DNA from: Prostheceraeus crozeri
Lineage: Eukaryota; Platyhelminthes; Polycladida; Euryleptidae
Assembly (NCBI GenBank): GCA_907163375.1
Contig: CAJQUW010001409.1
Location: 124,001 to 188,000, forward strand
Length of the DNA: 64,000 bases
Direction of reading: 5' to 3'
The notes below the pieces were generated by a model. It was given only the letters and a program-made list of their open reading frames with translations. It searched no databases and had not been told where the DNA came from. Both the position numbers and the translations under genes were made by a program. Shown here piece by piece: positions 45,657-57,640 of this stretch. Numbering within the stretch: the stretch's first letter is position 1; the number at the start of each line of letters is the position of its first letter.

Positions 45657-45705
45657 GATTTATTGCCATACCGGTTTCAAATACCGTGGTATCCATCATC
45701 AGTGG
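45657..45705 (-). repeat. Penelope-type 3'-end hairpin
   Basis: Minus strand: CACTGATGATGG, then ATACC/GGTAT, then TTGAAACCGGTATGG and an AATAAATCGC tail. It lies just downstream of the GIY-YIG remnant at 45871-46158 on the same strand, the expected place of a Penelope 3' end. CUGAUGA...GAAA also resembles hammerhead core words, but extra nucleotides sit between the core and the stem, so ribozyme identity is only a hypothesis. Confidence 0.5.
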
Positions 45706-45870
45706 CGATAATACAACAAACGGACAGGGTTATATACAATTTTGGACATGAAATCGATGATGAACACATCTAAAAAAAGAGACCCGGACAGTCTCAAGGC
45801 AAGAGTGCAAATTAAAATCGTCAGTGGGCATAGAAATAGAATGAACCACGCATTGACAGAGAAATATCTG

Positions 45871-46158
45871 TCAGCAAACATAGAAATAGAATTGGTCACC
45901 AACTAAAATAAATGTAGAAGCGGATGATGTTTGATTGTTCATGAGGTTTTGTCGCGATTTTATGATGAGTGATTCTGCTATTCTTGTGTGTTTTGTTCTT
46001 GTTAATATTTTGAAGTTTTTGTCATTAGGTGGATGGATATGCATAGAAATTTCGGATGCTGGTTTCCTTGTAATATACTCTCGAATTCTTTTTTGCAATT
46101 GTCGTCGAGTTTCTCCGATGTGACGATCGAGGCATCGTTCACAGACGTATTCGTAGAC
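45871..46158 (-). pseudogene. Penelope-like element GIY-YIG endonuclease fragment
   Basis: Minus strand reads VYEYVCERCLDRHIGETRRQ then LQKRIREYITRKPASEISMH, with FKILTRTKHTRIAESLIIKS and NLMNNQTSS after it. This follows the GIY-YIG endonuclease of Penelope-like elements closely (Val-Tyr-x-Tyr-x-Cys, IGETRRQL, the basic helix, and the IAESLIIK Glu). The reverse transcriptase part upstream is not recognisable. The 3' hairpin lies 165 bp downstream. Confidence 0.75.
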
Positions 46159-47604
46159 TTATCAATACTTTCAAATACTTATCAAATACATGTATCAAAT
46201 AATTGTATTAGAAAGTTGATCAAATTTCAGACATTTTACGGAATTTATTATGTATTAACAAATTCCACATGTTGATCTGTTATATTCAGCAACCTGATAT
46301 TAGTGAATAAATTACGAAACAAATGATTTGTAGCAGAGAAAAGATTTTCTATCAAAATGCTGAAAATTTCCTCAAATAATTTGTTGATCTTGTGCTCCCT
46401 GATGTTTTCGAAGTTAAGTGCATGCATAGGTTCTGATCAGCAATTATCTGCAATTGCGCGATTTTCTGACAAATTTCGACATTATCGCATATTTTATCCA
46501 TTAGAACTGATTTCCTTGACTAATCCGGGAATGACACTGGTTATGTAATTCATAAAGCACTTGTAATGGTAAGTAGTAGAGCGCAGCATTATCCTTAATG
46601 CAATACATTCTAATCATTCTTGTATTGATTTCAAGCTTCGCTTCACTTGCAATCTTCGTTTTTTCTTGATAAGACAGATCCATCGAAGGTGCGTATTTCC
46701 TAATTTCAAAATTTCCATTCCACAACAAGATTGTTGATTTAATCTCCTACCTCCACCAAGCACACAAACTACGGTGAGTTATCTATGCTGTTTACGAAAA
46801 TTCTTTAGTAACTTGCTAGTACTTTCATTTTTAACAAAATACAAACAAATTTCTGATGAAAATAAAACCTTCCAAGCGAAAGTAATTCGCCTCATTCAAA
46901 TATCATACATGGCATTTGACATACTATGCCACATCTCATTTACGTTCCAGATATCAAGCAAAAAGGAATGCTCCTACCTTTTAAAATCTGAACAAAACGT
47001 ATGCATTCTCGACAGTTTTCAGTAAACATCGGATAGATCGGCTGAAAAATAAAGCAACCAATATTATTAGAATCAAGCATAACTTTCATTCTTTCACCGA
47101 GAGGATCGATAGAGTTTGGTATTCGGACATGCTAAAATTGTTTTCTATATTCATAAAGAGGTTGGTAAAAATTCAAAACGATTCTGTTCAAATTTTTCAC
47201 GTACTAATTGAACTTCTAGTATTCAAATTGCACTTATGAGCAAGCATATAGAATTCAGCGAGAAGGCAGAACTAATGAGCGAGCATACTGAGTGTTTATA
47301 TTTCAATGTATTGACTTTTCTGCTTCTTATTAGGTCTACTAAATCCACTCTAATTTATATTGAAAATGGTTCATGCAAAGAGGGATGATTGATTCTGAGA
47401 CATACTATAATACTTGACAATTTGATTTTATTAACTTGTAGCAAACATCGATAATGCAATCCAAAAAGGCAAGACGTTGCTCAGCAGCTTCTCCCAAGTT
47501 TCTGGCTACTGTAGTCATACGAATGCACATCACACATTATAAGAGTAAATTTTAACCGTTGGTATCATCCGTCGTAAATTCTCCTTGGTAAAACATCCGT
47601 CGTA
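46159..47604. other. Gene-free spacer
   Basis: Nothing is recognised. Confidence 0.4.
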
Positions 47605-47840
47605 ACTTGATGTTATGATAATTCCTAATGGATTCATGCTTTTGAACCTTCCACGTTAATTCGATGTTGTATATAAAAATATCATTTATATTGCTCGACG
47701 CTTCGTCCGTTCTTTATAGAGCAATACACAGACGAAGAGCCTAGCAATATTATAAATGATATTTTCATCTATAACATCGAATTAACGCGGAAGGTACAAA
47801 AGCATGAATCCATAAATTGTATCAGAACATTATATCAATG
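47605..47840. repeat. 80-bp-arm inverted repeat (MITE-like)
   Basis: Arms about 47630-47713 and 47732-47812 share GGATTCATGCTTTTG, TTAATTCGATGTT and ATATCATTTATA in inverted order. Weaker symmetry extends to about 47605 and 47840. The loop is about 18 bp with GACGAAG/CTTCGTC near its base. There is no coding. Confidence 0.6.
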
Positions 47841-49406
47841 GGTACCAATAAAGACGTCATAACTTCATTACAATGCAAATGATTTGTGAATTAAAAGCAT
47901 TGTGGATCAACGTCTTTATATATTGCACAGCCTACTACTACAATATGCTATTTTTATATGCGTCTATAGTCAAGGAAATACGATATTCTAATTTGTATTT
48001 TTTTGGTTACAATTTATAGGAGTAGACTTCAATGATCACTTCATTTTCATGAAGACTTCTACAAGGACAAAAGTTAGTTATGATAAATCATCAATTTAAA
48101 AGTAATACCAGAAATCATTTACATATCAAATATTAATGGCGTTGTGTCTAACCTCCCAATACGGGGTACAAAGGACGGAAAATAGAGGATTTACACGCTC
48201 AATTATGAACGCTCTCATAGTAAAATCAAGTTCTCAATTAAAGAACAAGCGTTGTTCAGCACAAAGAAATTAAAACGTCTGTAAGTTGCCAATAATAATA
48301 GAATTTGCATTAGAACGAGATGGTTGGCATGATATCAGAGCCATGGTGCAAGAAATGATTTGCTCTTGCTCCCTCACGCGTTGCTTCCGTGCTGCGATAT
48401 TTGCAACTTGTAACTTAATAAAAAAACAAAATGCTCTCACAGCATGCTATATCTTTCCCTAAGACATTTTCACAGTGATAGGGTTGCACCGGATACTGAA
48501 AATCCAGCCATCCAGATGGATGGTCATGCGTTGCCACATAATCGGATAGTTCTGCTTCAATAATTGAGCGCTTCCAAACTTTTGACTTGTCATTACCTAC
48601 TTTGGTTAATATTTTAATGAGAAACTTGTGATAATATACCATATACGTTGATTTTCGTTTTTTTGCAGAATACTTCTAGCATTCCCATTGTTCAGCTCAC
48701 TTGAAATGTTGAGTGCGTTGCAACGATTGTCGACAATTTTCAAGAAAAATGTTGTTCAGAGGGAAAAGTGCATATTGATACCTTTAAATTTCACATGTGC
48801 CTACAAAAATTGCATTTCGGAAAAAATTTTGACAAAATTACTGACTGCAAATTACAAACAAACATAAAAATTCTCAGACTACTTGCACTTTCCAATTTCG
48901 CTGATGCAACGTTAATTTCATCTACGTAGACAACGTAAAGGCAGTTCCATGATGTGTACCTTAGAAAACAAATGTCTTAGAGAAGTTTGTTTATTTGAAC
49001 AATAAAGAAACGGCAGGTATTGAGCATTCACGTAGGAGTATAAAGGAGCCACTTTGTAAATAGTTAATGAAGTTTATGTTGCCAGTATGTAACAACAAGT
49101 TAGTCATGCTTTGTGAACGGATAATTGTCCACTTGAACAGGCGTTGGACAACAGGTCGACAGCTTCAAACTTTCGTGAAATTGCTCATTTGAGAAGTTAA
49201 TCAACGAATCAGAAAATTTTAGAGTAATTATTCCTAGAAGGAACACATGATAGAGAACAATAAATTGGTGTCAACACTGGTTACTAGTTATGTTATCCTA
49301 CATCATCATTTTGACATCCAGAGAACTTTCTATTGCATGAAGCGAGTTAATTCACATGCACTTACTTGGGTGATAATCATTTTCTGCACGTGGTTTCATT
49401 AACGTT
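47841..49406. other. Gene-free spacer
   Basis: A 75-codon minus-strand frame at 48415-48642 (includes VATHDHPSGWLDFQYPVQPY) looks protein-like but matches nothing I know and lacks a convincing splice acceptor, so it is not called. Confidence 0.35.
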
Positions 49407-49509
49407 TAGTCCTGTCGCCCAGGGGTCGGAAAAAATTAATTGATGAACAATTAATTGTTATTTAATTGATAATGAAAATTGATTGATGATGCAAAAATAA
49501 TTGATTAAT

Positions 49510-49748
49510 TGTAAGTAAAAACGCGAATTCCAAATAGCAAAGACGCACTTTATTTGCAGACGTGGATATTTATACCTGTATAACAATGGCATAAAACAAC
49601 TCACGAAACATGCACAATAATGAAATGTTATTATCATGAAACGTCACCAGAACACTTGATAATAGGATGTCAGGCATGCGGTCGAGAGTCGGATTGCTAT
49701 GTCCTAAGACAGTGAACAATAGAGAATTAGAAATACAACACGCTCACA
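49510..49748 (-). repeat. Ty3/gypsy-like 3' LTR
   Basis: 239-bp terminal repeat, TG...CA type on the plus strand (TGTAAGTAAAAACGC to ACGCTCACA), apparently identical to 53449-53687. Confidence 0.92.
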
Positions 49749-49816
49749 CGCTCCCTAGTTTCTTAAGAAACTAATATACAAAAGTATATATTATATACGA
49801 AACAATATAAGGTCTG

Positions 49817-52800
49817 CTATCTGTAATCAACGACATGGTCACCTTGAAAAATAGGTCTTTTAGTCACGCGACTACTCCTTCGGGGTACCGCCTCAGAATC
49901 AATTTCGACATCGCTATCATTCGTCAAAGAGCAGTATTTCGTTTCTAAGTCGACTTCGGTAGATTCCCTGCAATAAGGTACCAGTCTTAAATGCGATACA
50001 TGACGAGAGACATTTATATCATCTAACTCAACTGAAACACTCGAAATGATTTTTGTCACGACGTGTGGACCGCTCCAAACGTCATCACATCGGGAGGAAG
50101 GAGGCTTAAGAAAAACTTTATCGCCAACAAGAAAAGGATTACGGTCTTTATCAAAGTAATTATCGTTTACCTCGTAATTCAATTTGGGTCGTTCTATCTC
50201 AATGCGATCAGCTGTAACATCCGGCTTTCTAGACTTCGCACAGAAAACTAATTCGTAAGGTGTTGAATCGTTTTTACCTTTTGTATTATTAACCCAGAAA
50301 ACGGCCTCTGCGAGGGATTTTCCTGTACGCTTTACGGTTCTCTTAACGGTACGATGAACCCGCTCAACCACCGAGTTTCCCTGGGGCCTATAAGCGGAAG
50401 TCAAGACCTGTTGAACTTTCCACTTATCTAACAGCTCATTAAACTCGCGGCTACGGAAAACTGTCCCGTTATCACTCATTATGTACGCTGGGGGACCAAA
50501 TTCTGCGAAGATCTGTTCAATGTTGAAAGCTATCTCAGTGGAGGATTCATTTCTTAAGCTACGCCAGATTGTAAATCTGGAAGCAGTATCGATAACGGAT
50601 AAATAAGGTCTACCGTCTACATGAGTTACATCAGTGCCTAAAACTTCCCAAACATTATTCGCGGATATCGATCCTTTGTCCCAACTAAAGCGATTCGAAG
50701 GGTCTATGCGGGTACAAGTTGCACAATCGCCAATGACGGCCTTAATATCAGATTTTGAAACGGATTTATTTTTATACCGCTCTTTACATAATTCATATGT
50801 TCGATTCGTGCCAAAATGGTTGATTTCATGAACAAACTTGATGTCAGCGTAATCAACGCTATCTAGTTTCTCCCTGACCCATGAATTAGGCACTCTAGTC
50901 AATGAATCTGCTTTGTTTAAACTTGACTCAATCCAAACGACCTGTACTGCCAACTGTTCCTCACGGATAATGTCTGAAATAATATTAAGTCTACGCTTAA
51001 TCAAAACTTCTGCGAGTGCACGAGTCTTAACATTTCTTGTCTTATGAATAACAGATTGCAACCATCTATAAACTGAGATGGAGTCAGTTTTGATCGTAAT
51101 GTCCCTCTTACCCCATTTTAAGGCAAGATTCAGGCCTTTGATAGCTGCGTCTAATTCAGACCGGTTTATATGCGTAGCATCATCCTTCGGGCGCAGCCAA
51201 GCCGCATCCTCGACCACCTGACCTTCAACCTCTAAATAAACCCCGTAGGCTAGAGAACTGGAGTCAGTCCAGACCGTGATTGGAGCTTTAGGATCAACCT
51301 CCCACATGCCTCCGACAGGGTCAGACACTTTCAGTCGAACATCTATTTCTCGAATCAAACTCATTATTTTTTCCGAAACTGGGTCATCCCACCTAGTATG
51401 ATCGTCGGCAGTGCACCGCTGTACAAACGCGCAGGCGACTCGAAGCCATCCCGCCACGGGGTAATGTCCTAAACATTCTCCTATGTACTTATGTGCTTCA
51501 CGCCGCGTAAGAATGTTAGCTATTAAGGGCAGAGAGCCGTCTCTGCGCCATCTCAACCCTGAGTCCACACATAGTCCCAGTAATCTAACGTCTCCTTTAC
51601 CAACTTTTTGTGACTCTTTTGTTATAAGGCCCCAATTATTCAGATGGGACCTGACCTTTTCGCATGAGACAACCGATTCAGAGACATATATCGTCAATGT
51701 AACTAGAAGTACCTTCCTTGATTTTCTGGTCACCCTGCAATACTCGTGTAACTATAGCTGTCATTATTTTTGGGCTGAGGCCAAGCCGAAACCAAGCCTC
51801 GTCAACAGAAAGTCACTTCCTTTCCACCTAACAGCTTGGTATGCCCATAAACTCGGATCAATTTCTACCTGTAGATAGGCACGCTTCAAATCAATAATAG
51901 AACACTTAGGCCCCAGTTGCCGCCACTGACGCAACGTGTCAGCACAAGTAGGAGTAGCTTCAGCAGTATGAGACTCAATGGATTCGTTTAAACTTCTATA
52001 GTCCAAGACAGGGCGAACTTTAACGGTATCGCCCTTCTGCTGACGCACAGCAATAATCGGTAAGTACCTTTTTATTTTCCCATGGAAACTTACGTCATGC
52101 CTTACTAATATGCCCTCATTAATCCAGTCATTTATTTCAGCATCACACGGTGATTTATCCTGATCATCGATAATATTATACGGTATCTTACAATCGGATC
52201 CTGGTTCTAAATTTTGTCTCCAATTCCACCTTACGCACCATCTACTTCCATTAAAAGTAGCAACAAAATCCTTATCATGAATATCATCACTATGCAATAC
52301 CGAAACTACAGGCCCTTTACTATAGGGAAAATCTACTTTTAGCTCAGTACCTGGACGTACGCGTGGATGTAATATTAAACCCGTTCTCTCAAATACATTC
52401 GAACCCAAAATGATATCAATACCAGTAGGTAGATCAGTTTCTAAGACTACATATGCATTAATGGGTCCCAGCTCTTCATTATTATCAGTTATCACACTAC
52501 TCAAAACAACATACGTATACGCACATACATTATGCCTACCAAAAGATTGAAGACTAATGTAGGACCTAGACCGACTCTCATTCCCAACCACATGCTCACC
52601 AATGACAGAAGTCACAGATCCAGTGTCGATCAGCGCGTTCATCCTTTGGCCATTGACATTCATTGGACGTGAGATTTGTGCACCGGTGATTTCCGTCGCC
52701 GCAGCCATGCTCGCACTTGCCTGTTGTTGACGGTGTGGGCAAAATCGCTGAATATGCCCTTTCTCGTTACAAAAGAAACAGGTGATAATACAGCTGGCCT

Positions 52801-53419
52801 TCTCATGGCCAAAGCGGCGACAGCCTTGACAGCGAACCATTTGCTTGGAGACTTTCATTTGGCTGTTTTGCGGACCCATCGTCGCAGCGACTGCGGTGGG
52901 TAAGGCATCTCGAGTTGCCAAAAGCGCCTTCGCCGTAGACAGAACATCTTGGAGCTTCATATCTTCGCCGTCTTGGATATACACCTTCTCCTTTACATCA
53001 GCTGGTAACGCATCGATCACAGCTAACGATACCAGCTCCTCATCAGGATCTTTGCCAGTGATAACCTTCAACAATGTCTTTGCATCATCTGCGATGATGT
53101 CGATCTGTTCGCCAGGCCACAAACGGAGGGATTTGAGTTTTAGCCAGGCACTTGCCTTGTTAAGTCCATAAACTCTCTTCAAAGCCTTCATCACAACTTT
53201 AAAGTCATTTTTATCTGTTGGCTCCAATTGATCCCAGGTCGCGAAAGCAGGACCATCCAAAAATAGAGGCATCATTCGAGCCATCTCAGCCTCTAAATCC
53301 TTTGGGGCGGTTACTATAGACACCGCTGTCTCGTATCGTCTGAACCATTGATCAATATTTTCATCACGCTCACCCTTGAATCTCTTCACGATATCGACCA
53401 ACTTTAACGAGCCGCTCAT
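49817..53419 (-). pseudogene. Ty3/gypsy-like Gag-Pol coding region
   Basis: Gag starts MSGSLKLVDIVKRFKG just inside the LTR and carries two CCHC zinc knuckles (CQGCRRFGHEKASC and CFFCNEKGHIQRFC). The protease has the DTG motif (NALIDTGSVTSVIG). Reverse transcriptase has VRPVLDYRSLNESI and IIDLKRAYLQVEID. RNase H has WTDSSSLAYGVYLEVEG. Integrase has a His/Cys domain (CATC), a first Asp in GTDVTHVDG, then IMSDNGTVFRS and the Glu of SVVERVHRTVKR. It is fairly divergent from the textbook gypsy groups; the subgroup is not assigned. Treated as a fossil that looks nearly whole. Confidence 0.9.
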
Positions 53420-53448
53420 GTTCAGCAAGACAAACAGCCGTGATAGCT

Positions 53449-53687
53449 TGTAAGTAAAAACGCGAATTCCAAATAGCAAAGACGCACTTTATTTGCAGAC
53501 GTGGATATTTATACCTGTATAACAATGGCATAAAACAACTCACGAAACATGCACAATAATGAAATGTTATTATCATGAAACGTCACCAGAACACTTGATA
53601 ATAGGATGTCAGGCATGCGGTCGAGAGTCGGATTGCTATGTCCTAAGACAGTGAACAATAGAGAATTAGAAATACAACACGCTCACA
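53449..53687 (-). repeat. Ty3/gypsy-like 5' LTR
   Basis: 239-bp terminal repeat adjoining the Gag start on the minus strand; apparently identical to its partner. Confidence 0.92.
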
Positions 53688-54982
53688 GATTGATGACCAA
53701 TTATTGCAACTATATTGGTCATCATATATTATGTCAAAAAGGTAAGCACAACATCAGTTTATCGGTATTGAATATCATCCATAGTAAGCAGAAACATAAT
53801 TTGTAGTCATCATGAAGGATTTTCCTGTACTGTAGAATCTGACTCATTTCTTCAGCTCAGAAGCCAGAAACTTGACATGTTCAAGGTTGAATCACACGCG
53901 CGTACGAATACGGAGAGAGACTGACGCAGTGACGCACACACGATACTCGTCACTCGATGAATCAATGATCCCATGACTATTGACGCACCCGCACGCATTC
54001 CACACAATACTAGCGCAGTCATAGAAATAGATTGTTTAACTGAAGTTAACCAGAATGGAAATTGACTCAAGGTCGCGGCACCGCCGGGGGAACTAAGTTG
54101 GTGCATGAATGACCAATGAAAAGCTTAGAATTACACATGTGACTGATTCTAACCCAATGATACAGCCGTTGACAGGTGTATCTAAGTGAAAATGCGTGCG
54201 ATTTATGTGCCACTATTGTGTATTACATGAAGATTAACCTCCGTTCTAGAGGTGTTATTGTTATCGATTTCTATGAGCGCAGTACACAAGAAATCTCGAT
54301 CGTTACGTATGGAGCTATGAACCAATGGGATAACTAAAGTGACCTCGTTTTATTATTTCGGCATTGATTTGGTTGACATCATGTGTTGACGCCACAGAAT
54401 TAAATTGTTTAACCGCATCACTTTGCTAGAAGTGCAAACTGATTCAAAACAATGGCACATGAAGGAACTTATTAAGTGGGCAAAAAGAATTTCTTAATAC
54501 CTTACAGAGATAGGAAAAATAGTCGTGCGTCGCTTGCGGATTGTTCTGAATTCCTTTAAAATGCTCCGATCACCACGATTCCTTCAGATTTGAAGAATTC
54601 AGATCATTGCGCAAAAGTTTTCTCGATAATGTTGGGCAGTCCGATCATTATTAAAAAAGTTAGCAGGCGCACGAAAAAATGTTCACAAACTTCTCCGTAG
54701 AACTTAACATCGACTGTGTCTCTTTGCTGTGTGATCCGGTTGATAACTGTCACTTGAAACTTCAGACAATTTTACGTGTTTAATGTTAAACTGGCTGCTC
54801 ATTGTTCGATTTCTATGGTATTATGTCAGCAGATTGTGCCATTTCATAGGCATTGCATGTTCCAATGTTTCCTTTCTAGTCAAACAGAAGAAGAGACGGC
54901 CGGTCTAATTCTGTGGTTGACGCTGATTAAGGTTGATCGAAGTGGACGACAGTTGACGTTCGGCAGCAGCCTCTACTACGCA
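53688..54982 (+). other. hAT 5' non-coding region
   Basis: The part of the hAT element between the retroelement and the transposase start. A small inverted word (GATGACCAAT / ATTGGTCATC) is near 53693. No other gene is seen. Confidence 0.45.
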
Positions 54983-56565
54983 ATGCCTGTGGTATCAAAA
55001 AACAAAGAGACAGTTCAACTCTTTTTTATCAGAGACTCCGAGAAAGATACTTCGTCATGGAAATGTAAATGTGGCAAGACATTGATCCAGAGGCCCGGGA
55101 CTGGTTGGTCAAACCTACTATGTCACTTGAAATCTCAACATCCTGACTTCGCATCATCTACCACACAACCAACACTGAATAACTTCGTTGTATCTTCTTC
55201 GAGCAGTGCTAAGAATTGCAAGCTTCAGAATGTTTCAAGTTGGATTGAATGGGTTTCTTTGGGACTTAAGGCGTTCTCATTCGTCGATGATGAACTGACA
55301 CATAAGTATACAAACCTGAGACCCATTTCTTCGAAAACTCTGAAGAAATATATGCAGCTTTTGACGAAGGAAGTTGAAAGCATTATAAGGAACAAACTTC
55401 CACAACACTTCGCTTTATTATTGGATGGTTGGAGTCACAATAGCACACTTTGTTGCCGTATTCGCTTCCTACACTGATGATTCTTCAGAGAATGGATATT
55501 CCGCTGTTCTTCTAGCTTTCTCTCCTTTTCACGCAGAAACTGAATTTACTGCGAAAGCTCATCACGACTTCTTGACTTGGATGTTAGTGGAAGTGTACCA
55601 CAAATCCTTCGATAACGTCGTCGCTTTAATCGGCGATAATTGTAGTGTGAACAAAGCTTTGGCTAACCTTTGTGAGCTTCCTCTTCTGGGTTGCTCATCC
55701 CATCGATTGAACCTCGCTGTGACCAACTTCTTGTTGGAATATGAGAATAGGCTCTCAAAATTGAACTCATTGATGGGTAAACTGAAATCGTTGAAGTTAT
55801 CTGGAAAGTTGCGTAAATACACAGAACTTCGACCTGTTCAACGGAACGTGACAAGGTGGAGCAGTACCTACGAAATGGTAACGAGATATTTCAAGTTGAA
55901 AGAATTCTTATCTCTTGGGGAGTTCGACAAATCCCCTGAACTGCTCGACTATATGTTGACGGCAAGAGAAAACTCGGATCTGATGGAGCTATCCAAAGAC
56001 CTCGCCAAATTTGACTCAGTGACCAAAGCGCTCCAGAGAGAGTCAACCAGCGTCGTGGAAATGAGGATTCTTTTCGACGAAATAAGCAAACTATACCAAA
56101 GAATGGAAAAGTATCTCTCGCCGGGAGCTGATATTGTTCATTCGCTATCGTTTGAGTGGTATTCTTAAGATTTCGAATGAGCAGGAGGATTTTCTTGACC
56201 CCGATGAGAGACAAGCTCTGACTAAGCTTGAGTTATCGAGACAAAGTGATAGTGCTGAAAGTCAATCGTGCAATGATGATACAGCGAATTCTAAGCTTGA
56301 CTTTGCTGGATCATTACTAAAAAGACGAAAATTGAATTGTACCACAGAGTCAGAGAAGATCAAAAGGTACCCGACATCCATTCAATATCTTCTCCCAACT
56401 TCAAATGTTTTAGAACGTTTTTTCAGTGTTGCTGGCATTGCTTATAACGATTTGAGACAAAGTTTGTTGCCAGTTAATTTAGAGATGCAGCTTTTTTTGA
56501 AAGTGAACAAGTCTCTTTGGAACATTGATACTCGAGAAACAGCATCAAGCAACGCAGATTTTTAA
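54983..56565 (+). pseudogene. hAT transposase with BED zinc finger, two frameshifts
   Basis: Start chosen at ATG 54983 (MPVVSKNKETVQLFFI), because upstream residues look non-coding. A BED-type zinc finger (WKCKCGKTLIQRPGTG to HLKSQH) binds DNA. The RNase H-like core has the first acidic residue in ALLLDGWSH, the second in VALIGDNCSVNKA, then LLGCSSHRLNLAV and NVTRWSSTYEM, and the last in SNVLERFFSVAG. The C-terminal dimerisation block ends LPVNLEMQLFLKVNKSLW. Frame changes near 55447 (one base missing after WSHNST) and near 56155 (one base gained) split it into three open frames. All catalytic blocks are present, so decay is slight. Confidence 0.9.
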
Positions 56566-57095
56566 TCCATGAACTTATGATACAGTTATAGATTTTGTTA
56601 GATTTTTATTAGATTTTGTTAAGTTCGATTCAAGGGAGTTCTTCAAGCAAGTAAAGCGATTCCATTACTCAAACAGCCCAGATTTGTTTTGATCTATTTT
56701 TCTAAACGGTATTAAACATAGTAGACCTAGCTTACTAAAACTTCAGAAGCATGTTTGTTTAGGCTTATTATATCAATCAACGTTTTCCACTAATGATAAT
56801 TTATGGCCTACACGTAAGTTTTATAGTAATTAAGCTTGTGCAATAGATAACTCACCCTAGCCTATAACCAAGACGCAGGCAGACAGCCTTAAAATGTTAA
56901 GCTAAAAATCATAAAAGACAAAGATACTACGAATACTAAGAAATAAGTTCAGGTACTATCACAACTCGATCATACATTATCGACCAAATAATCAATTAAT
57001 TGGCAATTAATTGATAATTGATTGTTGTATCTGAGCAATTACAATTAATTGATTGAACAACATTTAATTGATTGATGTACGTTCAGTCAATTTTT
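56566..57095. other. hAT 3' non-coding region
   Basis: AT-rich, ending in subterminal TTAATTGAT words and the TIR. Confidence 0.5.
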
Positions 57096-57640
57096 TCCGA
57101 CCCCTGCTGTCGCCATACGAGCTTCTGCAGGGAACGAGGCCGAAATGAAATTGCCACAAAATGATGTACACTCTATGGCTACTACGAATCCGCAGGTCTG
57201 CCGAGTATTACCCGGATCCTGTTGTTAGACAGGATAAAAGAAAAACACATGCATGAATAAATCAAGCAGACCGATGTTTTCAGAAAAGTGAGATTTCTAT
57301 GTTTTGTCTGAGTAAGTGAAAAATCCTGAGTCTAGAGTCACAATTTTTGGCAAGGAACTCATGTGTTCATGTACCTTCGTCTAGGAAGTTGCATTAGACC
57401 TCTAACATTGCAAGCACACCTGATGTCGGCTAGCACAACATTTTGGTCAATTTTAGTCACATTTAGCCACAAGCTCACCTCTAACGAAAACTTAAATCTG
57501 CTTCTAATTTTACTTTTTTACTTTTATTCTACCTGTCTGACAAGAAGAGGAACCGACTAAAATTCAACATACGTGCAGATTCGCAGTAGAGCTAGTTGTA
57601 CATCATTTTGTGACAATTCTATTTTTACACGGCCGAACTA

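Larger units (their letters stand above)
49510..53687 (-). mobile_element. Ty3/gypsy-like LTR retrotransposon, very young, nearly whole
   Basis: Two 239-bp LTRs (49510-49748, 53449-53687) appear identical, so insertion is very recent. Coding is on the minus strand, in the order Gag, protease, reverse transcriptase, RNase H, integrase. It sits in the left part of the hAT element. A clear target duplication is not seen. It looks nearly whole with about one break. Confidence 0.92.
49420..57106 (+). mobile_element. hAT transposon with 8-bp TSD, holding a Ty3/gypsy-like element
   Basis: Ends CAGGGGTCGG (49420) and its complement (to 57106) are flanked by identical 8-bp duplications CTGTCGCC (49412-49419, 57107-57114), the hAT signature. 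Subterminal regions of both ends are dense in TTAATTGAT-type words (49434-49508, 56985-57095), likely transposase binding sites. It encodes a BED-finger hAT transposase on the plus strand. Without the 4.2-kb retroelement it is about 3.5 kb, a usual autonomous hAT size. Confidence 0.95.
49409..57638. mobile_element. Foldback element (GTCC... ends), copy 2, split by a hAT element
   Basis: The start TAGTCCTG (TA at 49407-49408) and, after the inserted hAT, CGAGCTTCTGCAGGGAACG with TCTGCCGAG match the left arm of the copy at 11766-12492. The right arm ends GGCCGAACTA (TA at 57639-57640). Discounting the hAT and one TSD the element is about 535 bp, more decayed than copy 1. It is the outermost layer of a three-level nest. 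Confidence 0.65.

Noticed and set aside
45657-45705. Confirmed hammerhead ribozyme
   Set aside because: Core words are present but extra nucleotides between the core and stem II do not fit the canonical fold; kept only as a hypothesis.
48415-48642. 75-codon minus-strand frame with VATHDHPSGWLDFQYPVQPY as a possible host exon
   Set aside because: No family recognised and no convincing splice acceptor or donor; composition alone is not enough.
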